DNA of 64,000 nucleotides from Rhodococcus sp. 1168. GTDB taxonomy: Bacteria; Actinomycetota; Actinomycetes; Mycobacteriales; Mycobacteriaceae. Both the position numbers and the translations under genes were made by a program. The notes below the pieces were generated by a model. That model was given only the letters and a program-made list of their open reading frames with translations. It ran no database searches and was not told the DNA's origin. Positions 8,459 through 19,155 of the stretch are shown here, piece after piece; position 1 is the stretch's first letter, and every line of letters starts with the position of its first letter. Where the stretch lies: the NCBI RefSeq assembly GCF_002091955.1, contig NZ_MKKY01000091.1, forward strand, positions 129,001-193,000. The letters run 5' to 3'.

Positions 8459-8878
8459 AAACGAAGACCGGTATCTCTCGATCTGTCTTCTTCTGGTAAT
8501 CCGCGTAGTCGGGGTACGCCGCAACGGCGCGCTCCCACCACACCGCTTTGTCCTCGCCGATGACCTCCCGCGCTACGTAGTCGGCCTTGTCCGTACCGTC
8601 CTGCAATTCGACATCAGGATCGGCCACCACGTTGTAGTACCAGACCGGGTGCTTCGGGGCTCCACCCAATGACGCGACGACGGCATACTCACCGTCGTGC
8701 TCGACCCTCATCAAAGGTGTCTTACGGAGCTTGCCCGTCTTGTTCCCCTTGGTGGTCAGCAGAACCACCGGCATCCCGTTCATGGATGCCCCTCGAGTGC
8801 CCCCGACGCCTCGATGAGTTCGGCCTGCTTACGGGCCCAGTCGGAGGTGCTCGGTTCGTATTCCCCTGTCAACGGCAT
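8445..8878 (-). pseudogene. Deazaflavin (F420)-dependent nitroreductase-family protein, frameshifted near the N-terminus
   Basis: The protein family (M. tuberculosis Ddn/Rv1558 type) uses reduced coenzyme F420 to reduce quinones or nitro compounds. An open frame starting at an internal ATG (8783) encodes 112 residues with the core [32 protein letters not shown] and a VFVL ending. The expected N-terminus ([20 protein letters not shown]) lies upstream from ATG 8878 but in another frame. The two join if one base is added to the five-base C-run at 8800-8804, giving the family sequence SGGT-x-GASMNG and about 144 residues. It is either a true -1 mutation, a sequencing slip, or translation restarting at 8783. 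It lies near ilvA, as in M. tuberculosis. Confidence 0.8.
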
Positions 8879-8995
8879 GGCGTCAAGTCAACACCTACTC
8901 GGGCCGCCATGCCACCCGTGCCGACTTACTTCCCGGTTGCACGATGACAGGGAATACCCGACACCGAAGTTCGGTAGTCCGAAACCTTGGGTACG

Positions 8996-9001
8996 TATAA
9001 C
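8996..9001 (+). promoter_or_regulatory. -10 element for the small membrane protein gene
   Basis: TATAAC matches the actinobacterial -10 consensus and lies 39 bp before the ATG. No good -35 is seen. Just upstream, ACCGAA-G-TTCGGT (8963-8975) is a perfect palindrome that could bind a regulator. Confidence 0.4.
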
Positions 9002-9040
9002 CTGAACGAGAATAGGATTTCCTCCGATTGGAGCAACGAG

Positions 9041-9325
9041 ATGACCCACGCCGAGACGACAGCCGGTACGCGTACGCGCTTGCGCACTGTGGATATCGCC
9101 GGCACACCGTGGCCGGTGTACAAGCTCGAAGCTCTAGCCGTAGGCGTTCTGGTGTTCCTCGGCGCACTGGCACTGACTGCTCCCCTGCAGGTAGCCGTGC
9201 TCGGTAGCGCAGGCGCGACGGTCCTCGCGTGGTGGTCCTTAAGACTTGCGGAAGCGGTCAGCCTGTCAAGCAGCCAGGACCGAACAGCGCCTTCAAATCA
9301 CCCATCAACGCCGACGTCGGGGTAA
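9041..9325 (+). CDS. Small membrane protein of unknown function
   Basis: A protein of 94 residues not assigned to a named family. It has a polar N-terminus ([17 protein letters not shown]), two hydrophobic stretches (about 29-47 and 49-63) that should cross the membrane, and a Ser/Thr/Pro-rich tail. The ATG is preceded by GGAG at a good distance, and a TATAAC element lies upstream. The last 68 bp overlap the 3' end of dnaE on the other strand, so the tail is constrained by the DnaE C-terminus. The length, ribosome site and hydrophobic pattern favour a real gene; function is unknown. Confidence 0.65.
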   Translation: MTHAETTAGTRTRLRTVDIAGTPWPVYKLEALAVGVLVFLGALALTAPLQVAVLGSAGATVLAWWSLRLAEAVSLSSSQDRTAPSNHPSTPTSG

Positions 9326-12300
9326 CCCGCAGACTGTCGTCGAGCTTCATTGCGGTCACCTTGTCTCCGCTCACCAGACGCAGATGCACATCCGAAGTAC
9401 CCGGGTGAGACATCAATATCTTCTTCAGTGCACCGACTTTGTCCGCCGTGCACTGACGGGTCGGAAGGCTGACGGCCAATGGCTTCGCAACTCCGACAGC
9501 CGAGAGATCCGGTACCGCGAGATCGTTGGCGATCAGTGAAATCCGATCGTCACGCACCGATACTCGCCCCTTGACCAGTACCACGGAGTCTTCGGTCACA
9601 TCTGCGCCGAAGACCGAATACGCCTGCGGGAAGAACAGCACCTCGATGCCGCCGACAAGGTCTTCCAGTTGCGCCGATGCCCAGGTAAGGCCGTTCTTGT
9701 TGACGCGCCGGTTGACCGAGGCGAGAATTCCGCCGATGGTGACCTGGGTGCCGTCCTTGACATCGCCTTCGAGAATCGCCGGAATGTTGGTGTCCGACTG
9801 CGCATTCAACATGTGCTCGACACCCAACAGCGGGTGACCGGACACATAGAGACCGAGCATTTCTCGTTCGAGTGCCAGACGATGCTTCGAATCCCACTCC
9901 TCGTCCGGAACACGCACGTTGAACACCGCCGAGATCGACTCGTCGGCGTCCTCGCCGCCGAAGAGATCGAACTGCCCGATAGCCTCGGCCTTCTTGGTGC
10001 CCATCACCGCATCGATAGCGTCGGCGTGAATGAGCATCAACCCTTTTCGAGGGTGGTCCAGTGAATCGAAGGCGCCCGCCTTGATGAGCGACTCGGTGAC
10101 CTTCTTGCTGCATGCAACCGCATCGATCTTCTGGAGATAGTCGGAGAAATCGGTGTACTTCGACTTCTCCGACCTCGCACGAAGAATGGAAGCCACCACA
10201 TTGGTGCCGACGTTACGCACTGCGCCGAGACCGAAACGAATGTCCGTGCCGACGGAGGCGAAGTTGAGTTCGGATTCGTTGACGTCCGGCGGCAACACGG
10301 TGATACCGAGCTTGCGGCAGTCGGCCAGATACAGCGCTGCCTTGTCCTTGTCGTCGCCGACGCTGGTAAGAAGCCCTGCCATGTATTCGGCGGGGTAGTT
10401 CGCCTTCAGATACGCCGTCCAGTAGGACACCAGACCGTAACCGGCGGAGTGCGACTTGTTGAACGCGTAACCGGCGAACGGCAGGACCGTATCCCACAGC
10501 GCCTTGATAGCTGCCTCGGAAAAACTGTTGTCCAGCATGCCCTGTCGGAAACCGGCATATGCCTTCTCCAGCTCCGAAAGCTTTTTCTTACCCATCGCCC
10601 GACGCAGCAGGTCGGCCTGGCCGAGCGAGTACCCGGCCACCTTCTGCGCCAACTGCATGATCTGCTCCTGGTACACGACCAGGCCGTAGGTTTCGCCGAG
10701 AATCACCTTGAGTGGTTCTTCGAGTTCGGCGTGGATGGGCTTGACCTCTTGTCGAGCATTCTTACGATCTGCGTAATCGTTGTGCGAGTTCATCCCCATC
10801 GGGCCCGGGCGGTACAACGCGAGAACTGCGACGATGTCCTCGAATCCGGTGGGCTGCATGCGTCGGAGCAGGTCTCGCATTGCACTGCCGTCGAGCTGAA
10901 ACACGCCGAGAGTGTCACCGCGCGAGAGCAATTCGAACGTCGCCGGATCATCGAGCGGCAACGCATCGAGATCGATGTCGATACCTCGGTTGGCCTTGAT
11001 GTTCTCGATTGCATCACCGATGACAGTCAGGTTTCGCAGACCGAGGAAGTCCATCTTGAGTAGGCCGATCGCCTCACACGACGGGTAGTCCCAGCCGGTG
11101 ATGATCGCGCCGTCCTGCGCACGCTTCCAGACCGGGATCGCGTCGGTGAGCGGCTCGGAGGACATGATCACCGCGCAGGCGTGCACGCCCGCGTTGCGGA
11201 TCAGCCCTTCGAGACCCTTGGCCGTTTTGTAGATCGTCGCGACGTCGGGATTGGAATCGATGAGCGCACGAACTTCGGTAGCTTCCTTGTACCGCTCGTG
11301 CGCCGGATCGGTGATCCCGGCAACCGAGATGTCCTTGGCCATGATGGGAGGTGGAAGCGCCTTGGTGATCTGATCGGCGATACCGAACCCTGGCTGCCCG
11401 AACTGAACACGTGCGGCATCCTTGATAGCGGCCTTCGTCTTGATGGTTCCGAAGGTGATGACCTGAGCGACGCGGTCGCTGCCCCACTTTTCGGTCGCAT
11501 AACGCACCATCTCACCGCGTCGGCGATCATCGAAGTCGATATCGATATCGGGCATCGACACGCGCTCGGGGTTCAGGAACCGCTCGAACAACAGTCCGTG
11601 CGGAAGCGGATCGATGTTGGTGATCCCCATCGAGTACGCCACGAGGGAGCCTGCAGCCGAGCCACGGCCGGGCCCTACTCGGATGCCGACGGCCTTTGCG
11701 TGATTGATGAGGTCTCCGACGACGAGGAAGTACGCCGGGAACCCCATTTCGAGGATGACGCCGATCTCGTATTCGGCCCGGGCGAGGTATTCCTCGGTCG
11801 GGCCGTCAGGGAAACGGCGGTCCAGCCCGGTCATGACCTCGTGCCGAAGCCAGGTTCCCTGGGTGTGTCCTTCGGGGACAGGGAAGATCGGCATCCGGTC
11901 ACGGTGCGCCCACACGTCGTCGTAAGGCTGGACGCGCTCGGCGATGGCAAGCGTGCTGTCGCAGGCCCCAGGGACCTGGTCGTCCCATAGTTCGCGCATT
12001 TCTGCTGCCGACTTGAGGTAGTAGCCGTCGCCGTCGAACTTGAAGCGGGTGGGATCGCTGAGAGTCTTGCCCGTCTGAATGCACAGCAGCGCCTCGTGAT
12101 TGACCGCTGCGTCTTTGGTGACGTAATGGCAGTCGTTCGTGGCGAGGGGCGGGATCGAGAGCTTCTTGCTGATCTCGAGCAGGCCTTCGCGGACTCGGCG
12201 CTCGATCGACAACCCGTGGTCCATCAACTCGACGAAGAAGTTCTCCGGGCCCCAGATTTCCTGCCACTTGGCGGCAGCCTCCATCGCCTCGCGATCCTGA

Positions 12301-12800
12301 CCGAGCCGAAGTCGCGTCTGCACCTCACCCGACGGACACCCGGTGGTGGCGATGATGCCTTCCGCATGGGTGGCGATGAGCTCTTCGTCCATCCGTGCCC
12401 ACTTGCCCAATTGGCCCTCGATGGATGCCAGCGAGGACAACTTGAACAGGTTGCGCAGACCGGTGGCATTCTCGGCGACCATCGTCATGTGGGTGTACGC
12501 ACCGCTGCCGGACACGTCGTCGGACTTCTGACTCCGGTCGCCCCAGAGCACACGCTTCTTGTTGAATCTCGACTCGGGCGCAACATACGCCTCGATGCCG
12601 ATGATCGGCTTGATGCCCGCCTTCTTGGCCTCGTTGTAGAACTCGCTCGCGCCGTACATATTGCCGTGGTCGGTCATCCCAACCGCGGTCATCCCCAAGC
12701 GTCCGGCCTCGGCGAACATCGGCGCGATCTTCGCGGCCCCGTCGAGCATCGAGTACTCGGTGTGGTTATGCAGATGAACGAACGAGTCAGCCACGAACAT
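9258..12800 (-). CDS. dnaE: DNA polymerase III alpha subunit (replicative)
   Basis: This is the catalytic subunit of the replicative DNA polymerase holoenzyme, 1180 residues. The N-terminal PHP domain starts [17 protein letters not shown], keeping the metal-binding HxH; PHP gives proofreading in actinobacterial DnaE1. The polymerase core shows [16 protein letters not shown] and the catalytic acidic motif PDIDIDFDD. The later helix-hairpin-helix and OB-fold region ([15 protein letters not shown]) and tail are present, so it is the full-length DnaE1 type. I chose the ATG before FVADSFVH because it has an AGGAGA ribosome site and family alignment begins there. It appears monocistronic, with a TATAGA element about 75 bp upstream. 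Confidence 0.97.
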   Translation of the reverse strand: MFVADSFVHLHNHTEYSMLDGAAKIAPMFAEAGRLGMTAVGMTDHGNMYGASEFYNEAKKAGIKPIIGIEAYVAPESRFNKKRVLWGDRSQKSDDVSGSGAYTHMTMVAENATGLRNLFKLSSLASIEGQLGKWARMDEELIATHAEGIIATTGCPSGEVQTRLRLGQDREAMEAAAKWQEIWGPENFFVELMDHGLSIERRVREGLLEISKKLSIPPLATNDCHYVTKDAAVNHEALLCIQTGKTLSDPTRFKFDGDGYYLKSAAEMRELWDDQVPGACDSTLAIAERVQPYDDVWAHRDRMPIFPVPEGHTQGTWLRHEVMTGLDRRFPDGPTEEYLARAEYEIGVILEMGFPAYFLVVGDLINHAKAVGIRVGPGRGSAAGSLVAYSMGITNIDPLPHGLLFERFLNPERVSMPDIDIDFDDRRRGEMVRYATEKWGSDRVAQVITFGTIKTKAAIKDAARVQFGQPGFGIADQITKALPPPIMAKDISVAGITDPAHERYKEATEVRALIDSNPDVATIYKTAKGLEGLIRNAGVHACAVIMSSEPLTDAIPVWKRAQDGAIITGWDYPSCEAIGLLKMDFLGLRNLTVIGDAIENIKANRGIDIDLDALPLDDPATFELLSRGDTLGVFQLDGSAMRDLLRRMQPTGFEDIVAVLALYRPGPMGMNSHNDYADRKNARQEVKPIHAELEEPLKVILGETYGLVVYQEQIMQLAQKVAGYSLGQADLLRRAMGKKKLSELEKAYAGFRQGMLDNSFSEAAIKALWDTVLPFAGYAFNKSHSAGYGLVSYWTAYLKANYPAEYMAGLLTSVGDDKDKAALYLADCRKLGITVLPPDVNESELNFASVGTDIRFGLGAVRNVGTNVVASILRARSEKSKYTDFSDYLQKIDAVACSKKVTESLIKAGAFDSLDHPRKGLMLIHADAIDAVMGTKKAEAIGQFDLFGGEDADESISAVFNVRVPDEEWDSKHRLALEREMLGLYVSGHPLLGVEHMLNAQSDTNIPAILEGDVKDGTQVTIGGILASVNRRVNKNGLTWASAQLEDLVGGIEVLFFPQAYSVFGADVTEDSVVLVKGRVSVRDDRISLIANDLAVPDLSAVGVAKPLAVSLPTRQCTADKVGALKKILMSHPGTSDVHLRLVSGDKVTAMKLDDSLRVTPTSALMGDLKALFGPGCLTG

Positions 12801-12875
12801 GTCTCCTGAAGGTCGAACTGAGTGTGAATCTCGGTGGAAAGTCTCGGGCAGTGCCAATCGCGTCAGCGGGAAGGA

Positions 12876-12881
12876 TCTATA
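12876..12881 (-). promoter_or_regulatory. Candidate -10 element of dnaE
   Basis: TATAGA on the minus strand, 75 bp upstream of the dnaE ATG, within a 207-bp gap that holds no other clear signal. No convincing -35 is present at 16-18 bp. I see no SOS box here, as expected for the replicative rather than the mutagenic polymerase. Confidence 0.35.
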
Positions 12882-13007
12882 CCGAAGCACACCCACTCTA
12901 AGCGTTCGAACCAAGAAGATTTTCTACGCTGTCGGTGTGTCCTGAGGAACGATGACCGTGTCCTGCCGCTCTCGAGACAGGTGTGACGAAAGCGACGGGA
13001 ATCGCCA

Positions 13008-13673
13008 TCATCTTGGCGGGGGTACGGGCCCGTCGTCAGGAAGGGGCCCCACGGCGGAAATGAATTCGGGAAGCAGCACACGCACCGCGAAGCGCCCGGC
13101 AATCGCGTCGGCAGGCAGCGCTTCGACCGCGCGTACTCCCTCGGTGTTCTCGATGGAAAGCAACGCCGGCGGAGTGGCACGGAGTACCGCGCCGACGACA
13201 CAATCGCAGCCGGAGCCGAGCCGCGCGGCCGATGCGGCGTCGATCTGAGATTGACGGTCCCACTGCCCGGCGCTCATCCCGAGCCGCGACGCCGCGACGC
13301 TTTCGGCCCCCAGCACCGATTGCTCGCTCCCCGCAACACCGATGTCGATCACCTGGCTTTGCACGCGGTCCATCGGTACTCGCAGAAGCACCCGCGCAAT
13401 CCGCTCACCGTCGGCAACTGCGACCAGCCGCTGCGGGGAAAGCGGCGTATCGAAAGAAACGAGAGCCCAACGCGGATTGTCGTCATCGACACCTCGCAGG
13501 GTCCCCCGCGCCATGTCGAGGTAATCCGACACCATCTCGCCGTTGTCCGGCCCGAGTCGATCGGTGTTCACCCCGGGGCGAGGAAGCGGATTCATCGCCC
13601 CGACCAACCAGAGCAGTCCCACCGCGACTGCCAGCAATACTCCAGACTCGAGTGCCCCGCCGAACCGTCTCAT
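13008..13673 (-). CDS. Conserved membrane-anchored protein of unknown function
   Basis: 221 residues with one N-terminal membrane segment (about 10-27, [16 protein letters not shown]) and an extracytoplasmic body of about 190 residues. The body has a periodic alpha/beta pattern and a Pro-rich end (DDGPVPPPR), with one CDC cysteine pair. No catalytic motif is recognised. Its ATG overlaps the stop of the pseudouridine synthase gene by 4 bp (ATGA), so it is the third gene of an lspA-rluD operon and translationally coupled. A link to lipoprotein maturation through LspA is only a contextual guess. Confidence 0.8.
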   Translation of the reverse strand: MRRFGGALESGVLLAVAVGLLWLVGAMNPLPRPGVNTDRLGPDNGEMVSDYLDMARGTLRGVDDDNPRWALVSFDTPLSPQRLVAVADGERIARVLLRVPMDRVQSQVIDIGVAGSEQSVLGAESVAASRLGMSAGQWDRQSQIDAASAARLGSGCDCVVGAVLRATPPALLSIENTEGVRAVEALPADAIAGRFAVRVLLPEFISAVGPLPDDGPVPPPR

Positions 13674-14596
13674 GCCTTGCGCAATACCTCCAGCGCGTGC
13701 TGAAGATCAGCGGGATACTCGCTTTCGATCTCGACCCACCGGCCGTCGGATGGGTGTGTGAACCCCAATGACTTGGCGTGCAGCCACTGACGCTCGAGCC
13801 CGAGCCGTGCTGCGAGTTTCGGGTCCGCACCGTACGTCAGGTCGCCACAGCAAGGATGCCGGAGCGCCGAGAAATGCACCCGAATCTGATGAGTGCGACC
13901 GGTCTCGAGGTGCACGTCCAACAAGCTCGCAGCCTGAAAAGCCTCGATCGTGTCGTAGTGCGTCACACTGGCTTTGCCGTCGGCACGTACCGCGAACTTC
14001 CAATCGTTGCTACCGTGACGCCCGATCGGAGCATCGATCGTCCCGCTGCTCGGGTCCGGATGTCCTTGCACCAGAGCGTGATACCGCTTGGAGATGGTGC
14101 GCTCCTTGAACGCGCGCTTGAGAACTGTGTACGCGCGCTCGGACGTGGCAACCATCATCACACCCGAGGTACCGACGTCGAGACGATGCACGATGCCCTG
14201 TCGCTCGTGCGACCCGGACGTCGAGATTCGGTACCCTGCGGCGGCCAGCCCACCGATCACGGTAGGTCCGGTCCAGCCGACGCTTGCATGCGCAGCCACT
14301 CCGACCGGCTTGTCCACCGCGACGATATCGTCGTCGGCGTAGAGAATGGCCATTCCCGGGACCGGCTGCGCCACGACCGTCAACTCGCGGGCCGGCTCAG
14401 GCAGTTCGACCTCGAGCCACGTGCCTGCCGACAAGCGGTCGGATTTACCGACCTTGGCGCCGTCGACAACCACCGAGCCCTCTTCCGCGAGCGTGGCCAC
14501 CACGGTCCTGGAGAAGCCGAGCAACCGAGAGACGCCGGCATCGACACGCATGCCGTCGAGTCCGTCGGGAACCGGCATCGAACGCGATTCTCTCAT
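13670..14596 (-). CDS. rluD: RluA-family 23S rRNA pseudouridine synthase
   Basis: This enzyme isomerises uridines to pseudouridine in large-subunit rRNA. The 308-residue protein has an N-terminal S4 RNA-binding domain ([19 protein letters not shown]), then the RluA/RluD catalytic domain. The catalytic aspartate is in [14 protein letters not shown], and a conserved [13 protein letters not shown] motif follows. I chose the ATG of MRESRSMPV because it has a GGAG site and overlaps the lspA stop as ATGA; a second ATG lies six codons later. The exact target uridines are not readable from sequence, so the rluD symbol is by family. Confidence 0.93.
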   Translation of the reverse strand: MRESRSMPVPDGLDGMRVDAGVSRLLGFSRTVVATLAEEGSVVVDGAKVGKSDRLSAGTWLEVELPEPARELTVVAQPVPGMAILYADDDIVAVDKPVGVAAHASVGWTGPTVIGGLAAAGYRISTSGSHERQGIVHRLDVGTSGVMMVATSERAYTVLKRAFKERTISKRYHALVQGHPDPSSGTIDAPIGRHGSNDWKFAVRADGKASVTHYDTIEAFQAASLLDVHLETGRTHQIRVHFSALRHPCCGDLTYGADPKLAARLGLERQWLHAKSLGFTHPSDGRWVEIESEYPADLQHALEVLRKA

Positions 14597-15252
14597 TTCT
14601 CCACTGCCGTCGTCGCTGTGACGTTTTTCTTCGACTCGGTACGCCGACCGTTCGGTTCGAGCCCGAACAGGCTCAACACGACCAGAAGAATTGCGCCGCA
14701 CACGATCGAGGAGTCGGCGACGTTGAACACCGGCCACCACCCCACCGACACGAAATCGACCACATGCCCTTGCAACGGCCCTGGGGAACGAAAGAAGCGA
14801 TCGATGAGGTTTCCGAGCGCACCACCGAGAACGAGGCCGAGGCCGAGGGCCCACCACGGCGAACGCAACGTCCGTCCGATCCGAATCACGCCGATCACGA
14901 CGCACACCGCCACGATGGTGAGCAACCAGGTCATGCCGGTTGCCATGGAGAACGCGGCGCCAGGGTTACGCACCAGGCGCAAGGTGACGACGTCACCGAA
15001 AATCTCGACCGGTCTGCCCGGCGAAACCCAATGGACAACGGCGATCTTGGTTGCGAGGTCGAAAGCGAGCACGACGAACGCGATCACAACCAGCATCCGG
15101 GTCCGCAGCGGCTTGTCGGGCACGCCTTCCGACTTCGTCGATTCCGCAGGGATATGCGCGCCTGTCTGCGCAGAGTCGGGCTTGTCGGCAGTACTGTCGG
15201 GGCTGGTCGGATCGGTAGGGCGGTCTTCACTCACACCCCCATCATGTCGCAT
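14593..15252 (-). CDS. lspA: Lipoprotein signal peptidase (signal peptidase II)
   Basis: LspA cleaves the signal peptide before the lipid-modified cysteine of prolipoproteins in the cytoplasmic membrane. The 219-residue form has an unusually long acidic/polar N-terminal tail (about 60 residues) before TM1. The catalytic aspartates are in GNLIDRFF and FNVADSSI, and RNPGAAFS is the family's conserved loop; four membrane segments are visible. The ATG with GAGG five bases upstream is preferred over a GTG 18 bp later whose G-rich leader is too close. Several of its likely substrates (lipobox proteins) are encoded right beside it on the other strand. Confidence 0.93.
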   Translation of the reverse strand: MRHDGGVSEDRPTDPTSPDSTADKPDSAQTGAHIPAESTKSEGVPDKPLRTRMLVVIAFVVLAFDLATKIAVVHWVSPGRPVEIFGDVVTLRLVRNPGAAFSMATGMTWLLTIVAVCVVIGVIRIGRTLRSPWWALGLGLVLGGALGNLIDRFFRSPGPLQGHVVDFVSVGWWPVFNVADSSIVCGAILLVVLSLFGLEPNGRRTESKKNVTATTAVEK

Positions 15253-15324
15253 CGAGACCTCGCACCACGCATCCGGACCGGCGGCGACCACTCTCGCGGG
15301 CGCCATGTCCGTAATCTGGGTGCC

Positions 15325-16251
15325 GTGATCTCGACTTCCGAAACCTCCGTACGACGTCTACGCGGACTTGCCGCCGTCGCCGCAATCGCCACTCTCATGA
15401 CGGCGTGCACCTCCTCCGGGGAGGACATGTCGTCGGCAACGAGCCCGTCCCCTACCTCCGGCGTTTCGCTGCCCGTCACTCCGGTGACGACAACTCTGTT
15501 GGACCCGGGTGCGGAACCACGATCGACCGTCAGGTCCGTGCGCAGCGGTGATCAGACGGTTCAACTCTCCACCCGTTCGGCGGTGACTCAGCAGATCGAC
15601 GATCAGGCAGTGCAGGACTTCTCTACTCCAGAGCTCACCCTGCCGTTGACCGCGACAGACATGAACTCCTCCGACACGGTGAACCTTCGCGTCGGCACGG
15701 CGACGTCGGCAGATCAACGACTCACCGACGCGTTGGCGCCTGCGGAAGGTTCGGCTGCCGGCTTGACCATGACCGATACCGGGGCGATCACCGCGCTGAG
15801 GATCACTCCGTCGGACGAGACACAGGATTCAGCGCGTGCGGCTATCGAACAGGCGCTGAACCAGGCCGTGTACAGGTCGGTCTCGTATCCGGAGGCCGAG
15901 ATCGGCGTCGGCGCAGTGTGGACCGTAGAACAGCAGGTCATCAGCGGAGTGACGCTGAACCAGGTGACGACCGCAACGCTGAGATCACGGGACGGCGACC
16001 GCCTGACCATCGACCTGCGGATCGAACAGACACCCGAGTCGACCACGCTGGAGCTGCCCGAAGACGCTGGCTCGCTGGCCATCGATTCCTACACCATGAC
16101 GGGAACGGGAACCCTCGAGGTCGACGCAGGCAAACCACTTCCGTTGTCGGGTGAGGTCACGGTCGGTGGCAAACAGCAGTACAGCGACCCCGAAGGATCG
16201 ACCGTGCTGCGTCAGGACATCAGCGACACCGTTCGATGGACCACGCCATGA
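15325..16251 (+). CDS. Secreted lipoprotein, DUF6263-like (tentative)
   Basis: 308 residues from a GTG. A short positive N-terminus and hydrophobic stretch lead to the lipobox LMTAC (Cys about 28), so it is an exported, lipid-anchored protein and a substrate of the nearby LspA. After a Ser/Thr/Pro linker (about 30-60) come two beta-rich halves with a predicted conserved [10 protein letters not shown] motif (about 195-205). The pattern resembles a group of actinobacterial lipoproteins classed as DUF6263; I cannot confirm that. The start is chosen for the signal peptide. The stop overlaps the next gene's ATG as ATGA. Confidence 0.75.
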   Translation: MISTSETSVRRLRGLAAVAAIATLMTACTSSGEDMSSATSPSPTSGVSLPVTPVTTTLLDPGAEPRSTVRSVRSGDQTVQLSTRSAVTQQIDDQAVQDFSTPELTLPLTATDMNSSDTVNLRVGTATSADQRLTDALAPAEGSAAGLTMTDTGAITALRITPSDETQDSARAAIEQALNQAVYRSVSYPEAEIGVGAVWTVEQQVISGVTLNQVTTATLRSRDGDRLTIDLRIEQTPESTTLELPEDAGSLAIDSYTMTGTGTLEVDAGKPLPLSGEVTVGGKQQYSDPEGSTVLRQDISDTVRWTTP

Positions 16252-16997
16252 TCTCGCGTCCACTGCTGCTCACTGCTCTGGCCGCCGCGACGGCGTTGTC
16301 GGCCGCTGCCTGCGGTGGGTCCGATACCGCGCCCGATGACGCACCGAAGGTCACACTCGGCCCGGTTGTCGCCGCACCCGATCCCTTGTTGGGATCACCG
16401 ATCACCGATTCGGCGGCGCTACAGTCGGCGATGCTCACCATGGATCTACTTCCCGACGGGTTTGCCCCGATTCCCGACCCGGTCCGAGATCTCGGTATGG
16501 ATCCGGCGCCCGAGTACGACGCACCGGACCGCTCGGGCACCGATCCGCAAGCCTGCGGCAACGTAGTCGCACCGATCGAGCAACAGCTGCCCGGCGCATC
16601 CGCTGGGGCCGACGTGCGCTACTCGGGTCCGAACTTCTCCTCATTGGACGAGGACGCGGCGAGCTTCCCCGGCCGCGGGGCAGCAGAGGCCTTCACTGCA
16701 CTTCAAAACACTTTCGCGGAGTGCACCGAGTACTCCGGAACCGATGCGGATGGGGTGCGCGTCGACTATCGACTCGAAGGTCGCGAGCAGAACACCATCG
16801 GCGACGCGTCGATCTCGGTGCGCCTGACCATCGACAGTGGCGGTTACACACTGGTATCGGACGTCGTGGTTGCCGTGGTCGATTCAACGGTCGTGCAACT
16901 TGTCGGGACCGGACAGGAAGCCTTCGATCCAGCGCTGATGACAGAGCTGGCCACGACGGCGGTGGATCGGATCAGAGGCGCCGACCGAGGCGTATGA
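16248..16997 (+). CDS. Exported lipoprotein of unknown function
   Basis: 249 residues. The signal peptide has a lipobox ending LSAAAC (Cys about 22), followed by a GGSD linker. The mature part contains a region around YSGPNFSSLDEDAASF and an AFTALQNTFAEC segment, reminiscent of the extracellular sensor-like (PknH-type) fold of mycobacterial lipoproteins; that is only a resemblance. Two Cys (in QACGN and AECTEY) could form a disulfide. It is translationally coupled to the preceding lipoprotein gene by a 4-bp overlap, so the two probably work together in the envelope. A strong bidirectional terminator follows. Confidence 0.8.
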   Translation: MISRPLLLTALAAATALSAAACGGSDTAPDDAPKVTLGPVVAAPDPLLGSPITDSAALQSAMLTMDLLPDGFAPIPDPVRDLGMDPAPEYDAPDRSGTDPQACGNVVAPIEQQLPGASAGADVRYSGPNFSSLDEDAASFPGRGAAEAFTALQNTFAECTEYSGTDADGVRVDYRLEGREQNTIGDASISVRLTIDSGGYTLVSDVVVAVVDSTVVQLVGTGQEAFDPALMTELATTAVDRIRGADRGV

Positions 16998-17044
16998 GAC
17001 GACGCGTGCGCGATACCTCTTCGGGCACCTCATCCCGGACACGC

Positions 17045-17084
17045 AAATGCCGGTGCCGTCCCGCGTGGGACGACACCGGCATTT
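17045..17084. terminator. Bidirectional hairpin between convergent lipoprotein genes
   Basis: AAATGCCGGTG-CGTCCC pairs almost perfectly with GGGACG-ACACCGGCATTT around a GCGT loop. It lies between genes converging from both sides (stops at 16997 and 17106), and the AT-rich ends give a short T-run on either strand. This is a good symmetric intrinsic terminator. Confidence 0.85.
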
Positions 17085-17105
17085 ATCCGATCGGGTGCTA
17101 CGAGA

Positions 17106-17633
17106 TCAAGCGCACGCGGGAGATGACAGCTGCGCGAGCTGCACCAGGCCACACGCGTTGTCCTTGGACAGCTTCCACTTTCCGTCTTCGGCGACGAAGG
17201 TGAAGTTGCCGGGGTTGGCCTGACCGTTGATGGTCAGCGTTGCGCCTGCGTTGAGCGTGCCGTCACCCAAGTCGTCGACACTGGTGAGCTGAATGTCAGC
17301 ACCGTTCGCCACAGCGGCGGCCGCGACCTGGTTGATGAGGTCGGGATCGGCCTCTGCACCCTGGATGAGTTCGGCCTTCTCCTCCACCGGGACGGCAGGG
17401 TCGAGCCCGCGACGCAGTTCCGCGTTGAGTTCCTCCGGCGTCGGAACCGGCGGGTAGTCGCTGCTCGCGTCGGGTGCTGCTGAAGCGGAAGATGTCTTGG
17501 CAGTGGTGGTGGTTGCGTTGTCGCTGCCATCGTCCGATCCGCACGCTGTCATCGTGAACGCTGCGGCGATCGCGATGCCTGCGACCATGGCCTTGCGGGT
17601 GTTACGAAGCTTCAAGTGCTTGTTCCTTTTCAC
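17106..17633 (-). CDS. MTB12/CFP-2-like secreted lipoprotein
   Basis: 175 residues with a basic N-terminus, hydrophobic core and lipobox TMTAC (Cys about 31), then a Thr/Ser/Ala linker and a conserved domain. The domain begins PPVPTPEELNAELRRGLDP, continues with an alpha-helical section, and ends GNFTFVAEDGKWKLSKDN. This matches the low-molecular-weight antigen MTB12 (Rv2376c) family, whose function is not known. It is anchored outside the membrane. No operon partner is seen; its leader is about 126 bp downstream of dinB. Confidence 0.82.
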   Translation of the reverse strand: MKRNKHLKLRNTRKAMVAGIAIAAAFTMTACGSDDGSDNATTTTAKTSSASAAPDASSDYPPVPTPEELNAELRRGLDPAVPVEEKAELIQGAEADPDLINQVAAAAVANGADIQLTSVDDLGDGTLNAGATLTINGQANPGNFTFVAEDGKWKLSKDNACGLVQLAQLSSPACA

Positions 17634-17759
17634 TCTGATCGCCAGCGATCACTGTCGATCACTGCGGGTTCAACTTGTCATAGTTCGTCTCGGGTGCCCC
17701 ACTATGCCATCCGAAATCTCGCACGGCCAGATTCGGGTACCGACCGGTAGGAAATCGCG

Positions 17760-19097
17760 TCATCGGAGACTGTCGAGCGCATCCGCTAGGCGGAGCATCT
17801 CATCCCCCTCGGTAAAGGTGCGGGCCCTGCCCGGTCCGGAAGATCGGGTCTCGAAACGAACAGTCACCACGGAATGGCCTGCCCCCTGTACCCATCCGTG
17901 TCCGTAGTCAGGATGCCTTACATCCATCCCGGGATACCACCTCGGGCTCGGTTCCGTCGCGACAGACACCGGGTCCGGTGTGGTCCTCGCATCGTCGAGC
18001 ACATCGTCCGCGTGGTAGTCGAGTTCAGGAAACAGCGAGCCCTGCTGCACGGTCGACAACCCGGCCAAACCCACTCCTACCAAGCGAATAGGGCCCAGTT
18101 CCACCGGGTCGAGCACCAGTCGCTGGGCCGCGGCAACGATCGTCTGCTTGTCGACGGTTGCGTATGGAAGGGTCACCGAGCGCGTAAGGATACTCATGTC
18201 TGCTTTACGTAATTTCAGGACGACAGTTCGAGCGCCTCGGCCGTCCTTGCACAACCTGCGGTGGGCGGCGTCGCCACTCGATTCCACCGCGGCGCGCAGC
18301 TGGGCCAACGTCACCAGATCATGTGCGAACGTAGTTTCGGCGCTGACCTGCTTCGCTTCGGCTCGCTCGGCCACAGCGCGATCGTCGACTCCACGCGCAA
18401 GTCGGTGCAAGCTCGGTCCGACCGTCGCCCCGAGAATCGAGGCAACCTCCGATTCCGAAGTGGAGACGAAGGTGCCGATCGTGTCGATCCCGAGCCTGCG
18501 AAGCTTCTCCTCCGCCACCGGACCTATCCCCCACAGCTTGCGTACGGGTAAGGCCGCCATCAACTCCGTCTGCTCGTGCGGAGTGACGACCTTGACACCA
18601 TCCGGCTTGGCGAGACCGGATGCAATTTTCGCAATCTGTTTTCCGGTACCCGCGCCGATCGACGCCACCAAGCCGGTTTCCGCCCGCACCAGAGTCCTCA
18701 GTGACTCGCAGAAGTCGAGTACCTCTGCCGACGTCGCGCCCGCAAGCTCGGACGGCTCCCCGAACGCCTCGTCCATCGACAACTGTTCCAAGATCGGCAT
18801 CGGAGTACGTAGAGCGTCGAACACTCGGCGACTGAGCGCCTGATACAAGGAACCTCGGGGCGGCAACACGACGGCACCTCCCCCGACGAGCCGTCGTGCC
18901 TGATGCATGGGCATGGCCGAGCGAGCACCGAAAACTCGCGCTTCATAACTGCATCCGGCAACGACCCCGCGCCCACCGGCACCACCGACCAGGACCGGCC
19001 TACCCCGCAACGTGGGACGGGTCAGCTGCTCGACAGATGCAAAGAACGCATCCATGTCGAGATGCAGGACCCATCGCGCGCTGCGAGAATCCGTCAT
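17760..19097 (-). CDS. dinB: DNA polymerase IV (Y-family translesion polymerase)
   Basis: A 445-residue error-prone polymerase for bypass of DNA lesions. Metal ligands are Asp14 and Asp16 in LDMDAFFAS and Asp109-Glu110 in SMDEAF. The thumb and little-finger domains follow, then a beta-clamp-binding motif QGSLFPEL (about 352-359) and a C-terminal extension of about 85 residues with [15 protein letters not shown]. That extension is shared with the M. tuberculosis DinX branch, which also lies beside ileS. It follows def by about 58 bp on the same strand. I see no SOS box before it. Confidence 0.93.
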   Translation of the reverse strand: MTDSRSARWVLHLDMDAFFASVEQLTRPTLRGRPVLVGGAGGRGVVAGCSYEARVFGARSAMPMHQARRLVGGGAVVLPPRGSLYQALSRRVFDALRTPMPILEQLSMDEAFGEPSELAGATSAEVLDFCESLRTLVRAETGLVASIGAGTGKQIAKIASGLAKPDGVKVVTPHEQTELMAALPVRKLWGIGPVAEEKLRRLGIDTIGTFVSTSESEVASILGATVGPSLHRLARGVDDRAVAERAEAKQVSAETTFAHDLVTLAQLRAAVESSGDAAHRRLCKDGRGARTVVLKLRKADMSILTRSVTLPYATVDKQTIVAAAQRLVLDPVELGPIRLVGVGLAGLSTVQQGSLFPELDYHADDVLDDARTTPDPVSVATEPSPRWYPGMDVRHPDYGHGWVQGAGHSVVTVRFETRSSGPGRARTFTEGDEMLRLADALDSLR

Positions 19098-19155
19098 GAG
19101 CGATGAACCCCGCGCGGATCACGACACTCCAACGCTCTCTCCCCCGGCCGGTCTC

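Noticed and set aside
12900..12930. SOS box before dnaE
   Set aside because: TTCGAA is present but the half-sites do not form TCGAAC-N4-GTTCGA.
13778..15228. Long plus-strand open frame opposite rluD and lspA
   Set aside because: Low-complexity Arg/His/Pro translation typical of the opposite strand of high-GC genes; the minus-strand genes have clear families.
17634..17759. SOS box or promoter palindrome between dinB and the MTB12-like gene
   Set aside because: Only loose GATC-rich repeats; nothing matches a known site well enough.
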